The position numbers and the translations under genes are program-made. 64,000 bases of DNA from Rhizophagus irregularis (lineage: Eukaryota; Glomeromycota; Glomeromycetes; Glomerales; Glomeraceae). Below, one piece after another: positions 34,914 through 46,636 of the stretch (positions are counted from its first letter, which is position 1; each line of letters opens with the position of its first letter). The stretch lies in NCBI RefSeq assembly GCF_026210795.1, contig NC_089454.1:2232001-2296000 (forward strand). Reading direction: 5' to 3'. The notes under the pieces were generated by a model. That model was not told the origin of the DNA. It saw nothing but the letters and a program-made list of their open reading frames with translations, and searched no databases.

Positions 34914-37188
34914 ATGTCTAATATTCGGAGAGAATTAATGCGAGCAGTACTTAATAGATCATTTACATCAATTGATTATAATATTTACGTTAACTTTCAT
35001 GAACAATATGAATTTCGTAAACAATTCGTTCTTGCTGATAATTCTCTTACAAAAGAAGAAAAAACTGAAGCAATAAGAATACTTAACATAGATTATGACC
35101 GAGTAAAAATTATTTATAATTATGGAACAAGGAGAGTTTGTGAAAATTGTAACCAAAAATGTTTAGCTACATTATATTGTGAATATTGTGTTCGAAATTA
35201 TTTAAAATATAATTTTTCAAATTGGACTTCTGGAAATAATATTGTTGATAATTTAATAAAAAATTGTCAAATGGAAACAATTATGCCAAATGTTATTATT
35301 GAATGGATCCCATATAATAATTTAGAAAATATTAAATATCTGACAAAAGGTGGATTCTCAGAGATTTATAAAGCAAGTTGGATTAATGGATATTATAAAG
35401 AATGGGATTCTAAAGAGCAACAATTAATGAGATTTGGAAGGTTACAAGTAATACTTAAAGAATTAAAAAATGTTGAAAATGCAAGTCAAAGTTGGTTTGA
35501 AGAGGTTTGTAAGTTAAAAATATTTAAAGAACTTAAAATTTAAAATTTAATTATTAATAATAAAATTTATTATTTTAAAGGCTAAATCACATTTAACTTT
35601 ATGCAACAAATATTCAACTATTGTTCGATGTTTTGGTTTAACCCAAAATCCATCAAATGGAAATTATTTACTTGTAATGATGAAGTTTAATATAAATTTG
35701 AGAGAATATTTACAACAAAATCATAATCAACTTACATGGAATGAAAGAATTAAAATTACTTTTTTAATAATTGATGCACTTTATTTTATTCATATAGAGA
35801 ATTCAATTCATAGAGATTTGCATTCCGGAAATATATTATATTCACAGCTTAATGATTCTTGGCGGATTAGTGATCTTGGATTTTGGTCCTGCAGACAAGC
35901 CATCAACAAGTATATATGGAAATCTTCCCTATATAGCTCCTGAAGTTATTAACGGAAAAGGTTATACTTTTAGATCTGATATTTATAGTATTGCAATGCT
36001 CATGTGGGAAATTTCATTTGGACAACCTCCATTTATGAATTATGAACATGATTATATTCTTGCAATTGATATTATTGATGGTATAAGACCAAAAATTGTA
36101 TCAGAAATTCCTTCGAAATATAAAAGTTTAATGGAGCAATGTTGGGATGCTAATCCACTAAAAAGACCTGATACTAGGACACTCCATAAAAAAATTAGAG
36201 AAATTAAATCATATTATCAGAATAATCCAAATGAATTACCTCAATTAATAACAAAAATTGATGAAAAAACAAGCAATATTTTAAGTAGTAAACTATTTAC
36301 AAGTAAAATTCATAAATTTGAAAATCTACCTGAACCAAAAAATGCAGCAGAAGGTATGCTTTTTTAATGTTTATTAACTATTTAATTTATTTTCTTTAAC
36401 ATTATAATTAATGATACCTTTTTTTTAATTAAATAATAATAGAAGAACAAAAAGGTAATATAAAATTAATAATGTTATTGTATATATCCTTTAATTTAAT
36501 AATTTAATTGAGATAATTTTTTTTTTTAAAAAAAAATAGCATTTTATATCAGTAGATCATATGATTTTAGTCTTTCTGATAATAGTAAGTATTTATTAAA
36601 ATAACATTGAATTTTTATATAAATAAAATATCATATTGATTGGTTTTCATTATAGCTGCTAGTAATCCTAGTAAATCAAGTAAAATTAATTTTAAAGGTA
36701 ATTTATTTTTAAATTAAAGTTTTATAATGGATAAATACTAATTTATATCTTAATTACTATAGATAATGATAGTAAAGAATCATCCAGATTATTTAAAAAA
36801 TTGAAAATGGAGAATGGTAAAAGCCTTAAATATTTAATTCTAATTTTCGTTTGAAGATAAGAATGAATATTTTATTAAATTTTGATTTATTTTATAATAG
36901 TAGACGTACAAAATGACTATGATGAGAGAGAAATAATGCAACAACGATCAAATATTAGTATTAATGGTAAGTAAAATAAATTATTATTTATAATAATGAT
37001 CGAGTATTATTATTCTAATTTATCTTATTTATATTAATAGATGAAGTACAAAATAATCTAAATCTTCATTCAGAAGAAAAAGATAAAACTCCCGATGGTT
37101 TGTTTATAATTTAAATATTTTTTAATGAAATTAAAATAATAAAATATATTTATTTATTAATGTAATTATTTCTTTAGACGAATTTTAA
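34914..37188 (+). pseudogene. TKL-like protein kinase gene with one frameshift beside the DLG motif
   Basis: Nine-exon model: 34914-35504, 35581-36353, 36443-36454, 36540-36584, 36656-36697, 36763-36816, 36901-36966, 37041-37097, 37178-37188. About 549 aa if read through, all GT..AG, with phases that fit throughout. A Cys-pair module (CENC..CEYC, 76-92) and NWTSGN precede the kinase domain. The domain has KGGFSEIYKA (Gly-rich loop), ILKELK (Lys182), IHRDLHSGN (catalytic Asp276), SDLG (295-297), APE, GIRPKI and CWDANPLKRPD. Seven small exons code for a Ser/Asn/acidic tail. One extra T in the run at 35881-35884, right after DLGF, shifts the frame; the downstream frame is then clean for 170 codons. 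It is either a young pseudogene or a homopolymer error. Same family as 22552-24438. Confidence 0.8.
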
Positions 37189-38478
37189 ATTAATTTTCAA
37201 TTAATTTGAAAGAATATTCATTTTTAATATTTATTATCTTATTTTCTTATTTTAAAAATTATTTTAAACACTAAGATTAGAGTAGTAAAAAAAGATTCTT
37301 AGTTTGTAATTTAAATAATTCAATCCTCTATTTTTTTTTTATAGGACTTTTCAATTATTAAATAAAGATAATTATAAATTATTATAAAATATTATGTGTA
37401 AAAGTAATTCTGTAACAACGCGTTAATATTTTACAAAAAAAAGTAATTTATAAATCATTCATTTGATTATTATTTTACGTTACGAAATGTAAAATATTCA
37501 AGTGCTGATATTACAAGTAATAAAAAAAATATTTATTGTACTTCAATGCGAACAAATACTAATTAAGTATTTAAATCCCTAAAATATAATCATTTATATA
37601 TTTTCATTTTCTTTTAAATTTTTTTTTTTAAAAAAAAAGAATTTCTTTGTCTATGTATATCCAACATTTTTTATTCTTTTTGATGATTATACTTATGAAT
37701 TATATAATCTGTCCTTTAAAAAAATTTAGTTAGAAAAACAATTATAAATAAACCGTATTACCTTAATCAATCTGATCACCGAAAAAAAAAATGGTTTTAA
37801 GTTTTCAAAAACTGGAAATAAAGAAAGAAAATATTATAAAAAATAATATTTTTAAAAAAACCGGAAGAATAAAAAAATTGTTATAAAAAACCCGATTTTA
37901 TAAAAACCGGAAAGAGAGAAAAGACTCAATAAAAATTTCAAAAAAATCCGGTTCTAAAAAGACCTGAAGAATAAAAATTCAATACAAATTTAAAAAATTC
38001 AGTTTAAAAAGCCAGGAAAAAGAGAGAACCAAAACAAATATATATATATATTAATAAAAAAAATCCGATTTTGAATACCGGAAGAATGGAAAAGAAAAAA
38101 AAATTGAATTTCAGTTTACTCGTTAAAAAAATAATTTTGGTTAGTTTAACCATTAAAGGCAAAACTGAAAGGAAAAAAACAAAAAAAGTCCGTTCTACTG
38201 TGCCGACTGCCGATCGTGTCACTCTGAGATGAAGGCGCAGATGAATCACACGTCACGTAATTCGAAATTAATTATACAGTTTACTCTAAGTATAACGGTT
38301 ATACAATCCTTTTTTTTAATTATATACAGTAGATACTTTATTTTTTAGAATTAAGTAGTAATTGGCTAATTTTAAAGAAATATCAAGAGATTTCAATGGG
38401 AAAAAATTTCTAATGTTACACAGTTGTTAGTCCTTATGTAGATTTTAGTCCTAGTGAAACATTACTTAATAAGATCAA
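37189..38478. other. Intergenic with AT/CCGG repeat
   Basis: No gene recognised. From 37795 to 38100 words of the type CCGGAAGAATAAAAA and AAAATCCGGTTTTAAAAA recur every 46-67 bp, forming a loose minisatellite. A similar motif in T-rich orientation occurs at 52765-53275. Confidence 0.5.
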
Positions 38479-38498
38479 CATTACACATCTGTGTAATG
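38479..38498. promoter_or_regulatory. Palindromic upstream site of LamG-MIR gene B
   Basis: CATTACACATCTGTGTAATG, with arms extending one base further on each side. It lies 154 bp before the ATG at 38653. It is preceded by AAGATCAA and, further up, by TTAGTCCTTATGTAGATTTT, matching the gene A upstream region. Confidence 0.6.
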
Positions 38499-38652
38499 TT
38501 TTTGTTTTACGAAACTATAATTTATAAGGTTAAATAGAATTTTAAGGATACCTTTTCTGTTTTCTCTTCATACTAATTAGACGAAAGTTTTGTTCGATAC
38601 TATTTTTTTTTTTCATTGATAAATTCCCCATTTAATAATAAAATTTCAGAAA

Positions 38653-40252
38653 ATGACGAAGCATATTGTCAGAGAGTGGGTTGAACTTATTTCAGACCCC
38701 ATTTCCATGGGAAAGCAGGATCAACGAGTCTTTGAGCACGCTGACTTGCCTACAGTGATTGATAAGCTTTCAGTAACAATACGACTGAAAATTCATAATC
38801 ATGAGCCCAATTATGCCACAATTTTTCACAAAGGTAGAGTTAATTTTATTTTTTATGATGACTAATGTTAATGAAATTATGTTTGACTTTTAAATATTAA
38901 GACTTTCTCTGCTCATAAAACAAATATAAATATATTAGGTACCAATACTGATATCCGTACTCCTATTCTACAGTTGACGCCAAATAAATCCAAATTTCAT
39001 GTTCGATTCACAGGAAACTGGGGTTCTAATGTTGGAATTGAAGAGCTTGATGATGGACTTGTAGTTAACAAATGGTATCATATAGCTTATACACTTTCTG
39101 ATCCTGAAAAAAGATTAGATATCTATGTAGATGGTGAATGGGTTGGATTCTATTGCATTCAAAATGTTAAAACACAAAAAGTCATCTTTAATAATGGACC
39201 ATTTTATGTTGGAAGAAGTACTACCCATCATATTGGGTTTAGTGGTGAAATCTGGTATGATTTGAATTTGCAATAATTTATTTAATAAACTTAATTCATA
39301 TTATTAAATGAACCTTTTATATGAATAGCAATGTACGTTACTTCAATTGGCGTTTATCTGCTGAGGAAGTAAAGGAAGATTTTTTTGTAAGAAATTTTAG
39401 AATTTATTCACATCATAAGCTTTTACAAGTAATTCGTAATGTTTAACCTTTTTTTATTAAAAAAGGATGAATTTCAAAAAAAACCAATTGTATACGGATC
39501 GAGAATTGCTCTTGTACATGTATCTACTAGAAAATATTTATCTACTAAAAAAATCCAATATGACTTGGGCCCAGATAATCAACAATATATGGTATTTACC
39601 AACGTTTTTTGTTATTAATTACATCGGAAAAAAACTATTAACATTATTTTATTATAAAGGTTATTTGTAATAGACCAGAAAGAGATTTGGAAAATGATGT
39701 TTGGACCATTATTGGAGCCAATGGTACAAGCATAAGTGAAGGAACTCCTGTGTCTCTTAATACTATTATTGGATTTAAACATCAAGCAATAGGACATAAT
39801 TTACATTCTCATGATACGAGCTATGACAAAGTTACACCAATATCAAAGCAGCAACAAGGTATTTTTAGAATTATATATATGAATTTTTTGTATTAAGGTT
39901 TAACAAATTTAGTATTTTAATTATTAGTGACCATGTGTTCACATGTAAATATTGACGATGATTGGCTTATTCGACGTTATAATACAAATACAACTTCTTA
40001 TGATGACACTGGTCATTTAATGGATGGTGATAACATCAGTCTTTTTCACATTAGCACTAATAAACCAGCACTTTGCAGTCATACCATCCTATTAGGCGAT
40101 GGATCACAAGAAGTTTTTTGTTGCCATGGAGATGGAAGTGATAGAAATAATAAGGTACATATTTAACTCAAAATATGATAATGTGAAAATTTTTTGCTTA
40201 CTATTTATTATTTAATAATACTTTTTAGTGGCGTATCGAATTAATTGACTGA
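38653..40252 (+). CDS. LamG - MIR domain protein, gene B
   Basis: Seven-exon model, 376 aa: 38653-38833, 38939-39254, 39329-39386, 39466-39591, 39660-39858, 39928-40154, 40229-40252. Same domains and splice phases as gene A; exons 1, 3, 4, 5 and 7 have exactly the same length. LamG part: NKWYHIAYTLSDPEKRLDIYVDGEWVGF and VRYFNWRLSAEEVKEDF. MIR part: PIVYGSRIALVHVSTRKYLSTKK, GFKHQAIGHNLHSHD, DNISLFHISTNKPALCSH and WRIELID. The ligand-facing loop of exon 2 differs most from gene A (residues about 62-85). No signal peptide or membrane helix. It ends tail-to-tail with gene C, 660 bp away. Role unknown; a carbohydrate- or protein-binding function is inferred from both folds. Confidence 0.8.
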
Positions 40253-40912
40253 TACTAAAATGAGAAAATGAGATAATAATGAAAATGAGATATACTTATT
40301 AGAAATTTAAGTACTTCATGTTATTATGTTTATTATTTATTATGTTTATTATTTATTAAGAGTCAATAAACAAAAATAAAATTACATTTAAGAGTTATTG
40401 TTGAATTTAGGGTATTATGAAATCTAAATATCCATAAAAATTTCCATACTTAAATAAGATATGTTAAGTATTGTTAATTTAATAAAAACTTGTAATGTCC
40501 ATTAAATCTTTTACAATCATTTACTTTGTATTCTTGAATTTTTCGAATAGATCAATGATAAAAAAAAAACAATTATATGTATATCCGATTTTAACTAGAT
40601 TTTTTTTTTAATATGCAAAGATAATTATTTTGCACACAATTTTCAATATAAAATATGAGAATTCCGGTTTCATCATTATTATTAAGTGTTAACGTTCAGC
40701 ATTTATATAATTACGTTTTGTATATTGCATTAATATTGAATCTTTCACAACAAAGTCTATATAATATTATATACAAAAAATATAAAATAATCCTTTCTCA
40801 TTTAGAGAATATTTAAAATATGCAAGTAAATTTATAACAAAAGAATCTTAATACTGTAGTTTATTTATTTATTTATTGTCTCAATAAATAAACTCATTTA
40901 CGCAATTTAGAA
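40253..40912. other. Spacer between convergent LamG-MIR genes B and C
   Basis: AT-rich, 660 bp, with no gene. Shared 3' ends of two convergent paralogs. A short TTATTTAT array lies near 40861. Confidence 0.5.
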
Positions 40913-42508
40913 TCATCCAATTAATTCAATACGCCACTAAAAATAATTATCAAATAACAAATAGTAAATAAAAAGAAATATTTTCATTAGCACATAATTA
41001 TAACCTTAAGTTACCTTATTATTGGTTTCACTTCCATCTCCATGACAAGAAACTTCTTGTGACCCGTCACCTAATAAGATGGTATGGCTGTAAAGTGGTT
41101 TATTGGTATTAACATGAAAAAGACTGATGATATCACCATTCATTAAATGACCAGAATCATGATTAAACCGTTGAATACGCCATTTATCATCAGTATTTCC
41201 AATTCCACATAAAGTCACTGAATATTAAAATTTGAAATTATTGATCGTTAAAACTTAAAAACTTAAAAATAAAAAATATATATTAACTCAAATTACCTTG
41301 CTGGTGTTTTGATATTGGAGTAAATTTTTCATGACTAGTATCATGAGAATGTAAATTTAATCCTGTTGCTTGATGTTCAAGTACAACAATAGTGTCAAGA
41401 GATACAGGGTCTCCCAATATTACTCTTGTACCTTTAGCTCTAGTAATTGTCCAAACATCATTTTTCAAATCTATTTCTCGATCATTGCAAATAACCTTTA
41501 TAAAATTTAAAAATAAGTTTTAAGTGATTTTCTAGTATAAAGAATCAATAAAACAAAACATTGGCAAATACCATAAATTGCTGGTCATCTCGGCCCAAAT
41601 CATATTTGATTCCTTTAGTAGATAAATATTTTCCAGTAGATACATGCACAATAGCGATTTTTGATCCATATACAATTGGCTTTTTCTGAAATTCATTCTT
41701 TTTAATACAAATAAAACATTAATGATTTGTAAAAGTTTATGACGTGAATCTATTCGAAAATTTCTTACGAAAAAATCTTCCTTCACTTCTTCAGCAGATA
41801 ATCGCCAATTGAAATAACGAACATTGCTATTTGTATAACGATTTCAATTAATATTTGAATAATTATATTAATTTTATTACAATTTTAAACCATGCCTAAT
41901 TTCGCCATTAAACCCGATATGAGTGAAAGCACGTCCGATATGCAGCGGTGCATCATTAAAAACAACTTTCTGTGTTTTAACGTTTTTAATGCTATTGAAT
42001 CCAACCCATTCACCATCTAAGTAGAAATCCAATCTCTTCTCAGGGTCAGAAAGTGTATAAGCCAAGTGGTACCATCTGTTTAACAAAAGCCCCTCATTTA
42101 TATCCAGCGCTACACAATTTTGCCAGTTGCCTGTGAATTGAGGACACAACGTAGATTTATGGGCTGCCAACCAGAGTCCGGGAGTACGGACTGGATGTCC
42201 AGTACCTAGATTGTACGTATGTTGTATTTGATGACCAAAAGAGTATTAATTTGATAAATAAATTCTAGCATTGTAGAAATAATGACTATTAATTAAAACC
42301 TTTATTGTAAAATAAATAAGCTAGTACTACCTTTATGAAGAATAGTAGCCCAATCAGTAGAATGGCTCCGGATTTTCAATCGTAATGTCACCGACAACTT
42401 ATCAATTACTGCGGGCAAATCAGCATGCTCAAAGATTCGTTGATCCTGTTCTCCCATGGAAATAGGATCTGAGATAAGTTCTGCCCATTCCCTGACGACA
42501 AATTTCAT
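40913..42508 (-). CDS. LamG - MIR domain protein, gene C (one GC-AG intron)
   Basis: Seven-exon model, 365 aa: 42508-42331, 42205-41896, 41826-41769, 41697-41572, 41495-41297, 41217-41015, 40936-40913. Closest to gene A by eye in exon 2 (GTGHPVRTPGLWL, LHIGRAF). LamG part: RWYHLAYTLSDPEKRLDFYLDGEWVGF, VRYFNWRLSAEEVKEDF. MIR part: PIVYGSRIALVHVSTGKYLSTKG, LEHQATGLNLHSHD, DIISLFHVNTNKP, WRIELIG. The second intron starts GCATGG where gene A has GTATGA, so the model needs a GC-AG intron, a known minor type; if it is not spliced, the frame stops soon after exon 2. Exon 6 is about 12 codons shorter than in gene A. Convergent with gene B. Confidence 0.75.
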
Positions 42509-42661
42509 AATTTTCTAATAAAATTTCATTTAATTAATATAAAGAATGAATTTAATTCAAAAATTTAGTGTCCTTTTACCAGTATTATCCTTAAATATGA
42601 AATAATTTCAATCTCGTTAAAAATGTGTGAATTCGACCCTTATATATACTGTAAATCAATG

Positions 42662-42681
42662 CATTACACGAATGTGTAAGT
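42662..42681. promoter_or_regulatory. Palindromic upstream site of LamG-MIR gene C
   Basis: On the plus strand CATTACACGAATGTGTAAGT, that is 6-bp perfect arms (TTACAC/GTGTAA) around GAAT. It lies 153 bp upstream of the ATG at 42508 and is adjoined by TTTGAAGATCTT, as in gene A. Confidence 0.55.
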
Positions 42682-43268
42682 TTGAAGATCTTATTAACCT
42701 GTAACATAATCATAAATTTCACAAGGGATACAAATAACAAGATCAAGTCCGGAATACACAATATTCGGTTAGTACTGTGTAACATTTATTCAACTTAATA
42801 AATAAGTAGATCTAGCTTTCTTATCATAGCAGCGTTACACAAATATGATATATGTTAATAGCTGATTACTGAAACATGAATGATTCAATGTCAAAAGACT
42901 TTCTACAAAATATGAAATTTATTTGAGGATTAATTGATGCATTACAAATTAGATCAAAACACCAAAAACAACAACAAAGTAGTAAAACAGTAACTACTGA
43001 TATGGAGATAATAAATTTTATTATTATTTTTAAATATTTATAAATTAAATAATTTAAAAGCAAAATTTTAATTATAATTTAAATATAAATTAAAATAATT
43101 TGCAAAAAATAAATGAGATTAGTATTATTAAATTAAGTGAAAAATAAAATAAGTTTTTTCTATATTTTAAATTATAAAATAAAATTAAAATTATTATACT
43201 TAATATTTATAAACTCTAATTTATTCAATTTTTAGGGTCTAAACTTTTGAGTAGGTAGTGTATATAAA
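42682..43268. other. Divergent intergenic region
   Basis: Lies between gene C (minus) and the F-box fragment (plus). AT-rich, with no further feature recognised. Confidence 0.4.
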
Positions 43269-43612
43269 ATGCATACAGCTAATTTGCTTGACCGGCTTGC
43301 GCCTGAATTAATACCCTTTATTCTAAAGAATTTATCAATACAGGATCTTAAAAAATGTTGCAGTATAAATGATATATGGAAAGATGAAGTGATTAGAGAA
43401 ATTCACAGAAGATTATTAGTGGATTGTACATTTATTGATGATAGAGTAACATTTAAGGTCCATGTATAACAGTATCAGTAAAACGCTTGCCCAAAAAATT
43501 TGTTTATACACTACTAGAATGTATGGATCAAAAATATCCTGCAGTAAAAAAGCTAGGCATTGGCGCAACAAATGCTGGTAAGAAAGTGATTGTAAAAAAT
43601 ATCTACTATTAA
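43269..43612 (+). pseudogene. Short F-box protein gene, probably frameshifted
   Basis: The first 66 codons give a clear F-box (LDRLAPELIPFILKNLSIQDLKKCCSINDIWKDEVIREIHRRL) and stop at 43469. Coding-like sequence goes on at once in another frame (GPCITVSVKRLPKKF, then LLECMDQKYPAVKKLGIGATNAGKK) to a stop near 43612. A frameshift is the simplest reading; the 15-nt gap with GT..AG ends (43457-43471) is too short to be an intron. It converges on the ATPase pseudogene at 43640. Confidence 0.5.
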
Positions 43613-43639
43613 AAACTGTGAGATGATAAAATTATGAAT

Positions 43640-45400
43640 CATTCTAACTATAGTAATTATTTTTTGCTTGGTGAAACTTTAGACAGGAGACGTTTCATTG
43701 CACTCACTGATGGCTGTTTCATCGCAGTCAAAATTGTTTCATCTGATGAGTCAATATCATAAGCAAGTCGTGTGGTTGGTCGACGGTAAAAAAATTATAA
43801 TCTACAAGTGAATTATTAACTTGGTCAAAACCAATTTCTTCAATCAAGTTATCTTCTAAAATATATCCTTGATCCTCTGCCTTCACTATTGCTTCCATGG
43901 TTTTGATTAAATCAGAATCTTTCCAAAGTAGTGGATTTGGCTTATATTTTAATTCTTAGGATGGTTAGGATGGAGACCATATCTCAACTTATTATATTCT
44001 GATTCGTAAACTGGAAATTTGCTATCAAAACAATTAGTTTAAAATACTTGAGATTTTTTAAAATTAACAAAAATGTATATCCTTTAAAAAGAAAATAAAA
44101 TCTGATAAGCACATTCAAGCTCTCCTTCGCAATTTTTATATTCTTTAACATATTTATCAATAATCATCATACGTGTACCCGTTATTCTGCGGACGCGGTC
44201 AAATTTGCCTTCGAGTTCTTTGCATCCTTTTTTAAAATAACAAATACCATCATGTGAGCCCTGAGTACATATAAATAGATGGGTTCAGTAAAGCCATACC
44301 ATATCGAGGAAGAACATGCTTTTCAAAATATTCTTCAGCTTCTTTCTTGCTCAAATCTCCAACAATATATGGGTTGCATGTGGAATATGCAAATCTAGGC
44401 AATAAACGTGGATTAGAAAACCATAAACATTCACATTGCTATCAAATATGATTATAAGAAGGACTTACTATCTACGATCCAATTAAAAAAGAATGGATCA
44501 GAAGAGGTAAGCACTATATGAAAACGCCCCTTTTCTTTTGTATTTGCGACCATCCAGTTCAGAATTGATCTGAGAAGAACTTCTCACTCTTCTGAACCCT
44601 CAAGTTGGCTAAACATGTTTGCTTCATCAATGACCCAAATGGGTGGAGGTATATTGTACTCCAACGGGACTTCTTCTTGTGCAAGTAACTTTTTAAGTAA
44701 ACCGTATATTTTTTGAAAATTGGTTCGAATTGTGGCCTGTTCAATTCTGATCGTTCGGAATTTTGATCGGGTTTTGAGCTGATAATTATTGGCTGATGAA
44801 ATTGTGTGTCCTGATCATTAACCCGAACTTTCCGAACAACAAAAATATGGTATCAATTTGATCGCTTTTTTTTAACGTGTCTGGTGCTTAGTAAAGTTTT
44901 AATATGCCCTCAAAAAGCTTACTATACCTTTATGGTATTGCTTATTTGCCATTTTTAAAAAAAGAAAAATATTTTATTATACGAAAAATAAGGTGATCAG
45001 GGTTAACCGTTCAATAAGCCGATCAAAGTAATTTTGATCACATATTAGGATTGGTTGATGGATTTTCGATCAAAAAAACAGAACGATCATAATTGAACAA
45101 GCCTATTGAATCATATATCCTTCTTTGGTGTGTCAAATTGTCCTTCACGACAGTTGATACAAAGAGGGTTGAAATCGCCTTTACTCGTTATCTCATGGAT
45201 CAATGCGGTTTTCCCAGTGCTAGGAGGACCTAGAACGACATGAAGTTCCGGATCAGCACTAAATGCATTTTTAAACTTAGCAAGTTCTCGTTTCCGATTG
45301 AAAAAGATCTTTTCACGAGTAACTTGTGTTATATAACGAACAACACGACCAGTTCTAAGTGTATTTGAAGTACAGCTACAGGCGTTTGGTTAAACTGAAA
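43640..45400 (-). pseudogene. P-loop (AAA-type) ATPase gene, broken and interrupted by a MITE
   Basis: Collinear pieces on the minus strand. FFNRKRELAKFKNAF is followed by the Walker A GPPSTGKT (about 45205-45230) and FNPLCINCREGQF. After the MITE come RTNFQKIYGLLKKLL and a Walker B-like IWVIDEAN (about 44620-44640), then GRFHIVLTSSDPFFF and FAYSTCNPYIVGDLSKKEAEEYF (about 44340-44400). The end is FDRVRRITGTRMMIIDKYV and RRPTTRLAYDIDSS..ILTAMKQPSVSAMK (about 43690-43800). This order fits the lineage-expanded P-loop ATPases of arbuscular mycorrhizal fungi that resemble the archaeal-type ATPase domain. Breaks include the 370-bp insert, a 2-nt loss just before it (near 45110), a stop after the Walker B exon (near 44592) and further frame changes near 44250 and 43960. 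No function is expected. Confidence 0.75.
44734..45103. mobile_element. 370-bp MITE with GGC(C/T)TGTTCAATT ends
   Basis: Inverted repeats of about 35 bp: the left end GGCCTGTTCAATTCTGATCG and the complement of the right end GGCTTGTTCAATTATGATCG continue to match up to TTTTGATCG. It splits the ATPase pseudogene between its Walker A and Walker B parts. The flanks share only CAAT in the gene's orientation, so the target duplication is not clean. The inside is rich in TGATCA-like words. Confidence 0.75.
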
Positions 45401-46636
45401 CTATTGGAAATCAAATTTTACGGAAAAATTAGCAAGACAATCGACAGATTTCTCACATACTCTGAGTTGTAAAAATGGTACGCACCTTGGTAATGTATGT
45501 CTTAAACTACTCAAAAGCAAATTATTATCATGATGACTAATTATAATCATTATTAGACCATATAAACTTTGATAAGGTTTTCGCAAATTATTTATCAATT
45601 ATCACATAGAAAGTGGAATGAATTACGCGTTTTGTTTGTTTAATTCCCTTTTATGATGACAAAACTTTCAAGGTGCCTTAAGAAAAATTTAAAAGGTAAT
45701 ACTAGAAACACTTTGAAAGAATGGTAATAAACAAAAAAAAGTGTTGTTGTTTTGAAAAATAACAAAGAAAAAGAATACGAACTATTGGAAATGTGGCTTA
45801 TTTCTGTTGAGGAAGAGAAAAAGATCGGAAAGATTAATTATGTCTTAACTATGACATACTATGACTTATCCAATTACGTCACAGTTACGTCTAATAAGTC
45901 TGCATTGTTATAACTCATAAGAATTTATCTAATATCATTGTTTTAAAAAAGTGGTGGAGCTATGTTTTTATTATCATTCCTTAATCGATTTTTGGGACAA
46001 GTTACTAAAATGGAGAGATTAAACAGTAAAATTAAACGTTCTTTTTTATAAATTAGAGGTAGAGGTTGGAACCGATTCGATTAAGATGGTTAGTCGGTTA
46101 AGGTACCTGTTAATCGATTGATTTAAACAACTAATTTAACCGATTAAATTAACCCATTATCGGTTCCAACCTCTAATTAAAAGAAATAGAAGAAAGAATT
46201 CATTTATTAATGTAAATTATAGCGTTTTATTTTAGTAGTTAACATAAATAATATTTTTTATTGTCAAATTTTTAAAAATAAATACGTGTCGAAATTGTTG
46301 TACAAAATAAATACTACCAAGTGTAAGGACTTTATTAATAATAATTTTTTTTTTTGCTCAGATTTGACTCTTCTAAAACGCTCTTATAACTAGATTTATT
46401 AATTTGTATCATCTATTTACTTTTATAGTATCTCAAAATAATATTCATCATAAATCATGTTCGTGAACACGTAAAATATTCTAATGTTAGAAGTAGAACA
46501 TTTTCGATTCATCAAGGTCTTATAAATAAATTGACATCATGATGTGTAAACGATATCGTAAAAAAATTACATAATTAACCATTTCTTTATTAAATTTTCT
46601 AATATATTTAATATATTTCAATTTCATAATTTCGGA
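45401..46636. other. Intergenic with one small foldback element
   Basis: No gene recognised apart from the MITE at 46061-46174. Confidence 0.4.
46061..46174. mobile_element. 114-bp foldback MITE
   Basis: Ends AGAGGTTGGAACCGAT (46061-46076) and its complement (46159-46174) match perfectly over 16 bp. The interior is made of ATTAATCGGTTAA-like words, so the element is almost wholly palindromic. The left flank repeats AGAGGT directly before the element. Confidence 0.7.
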
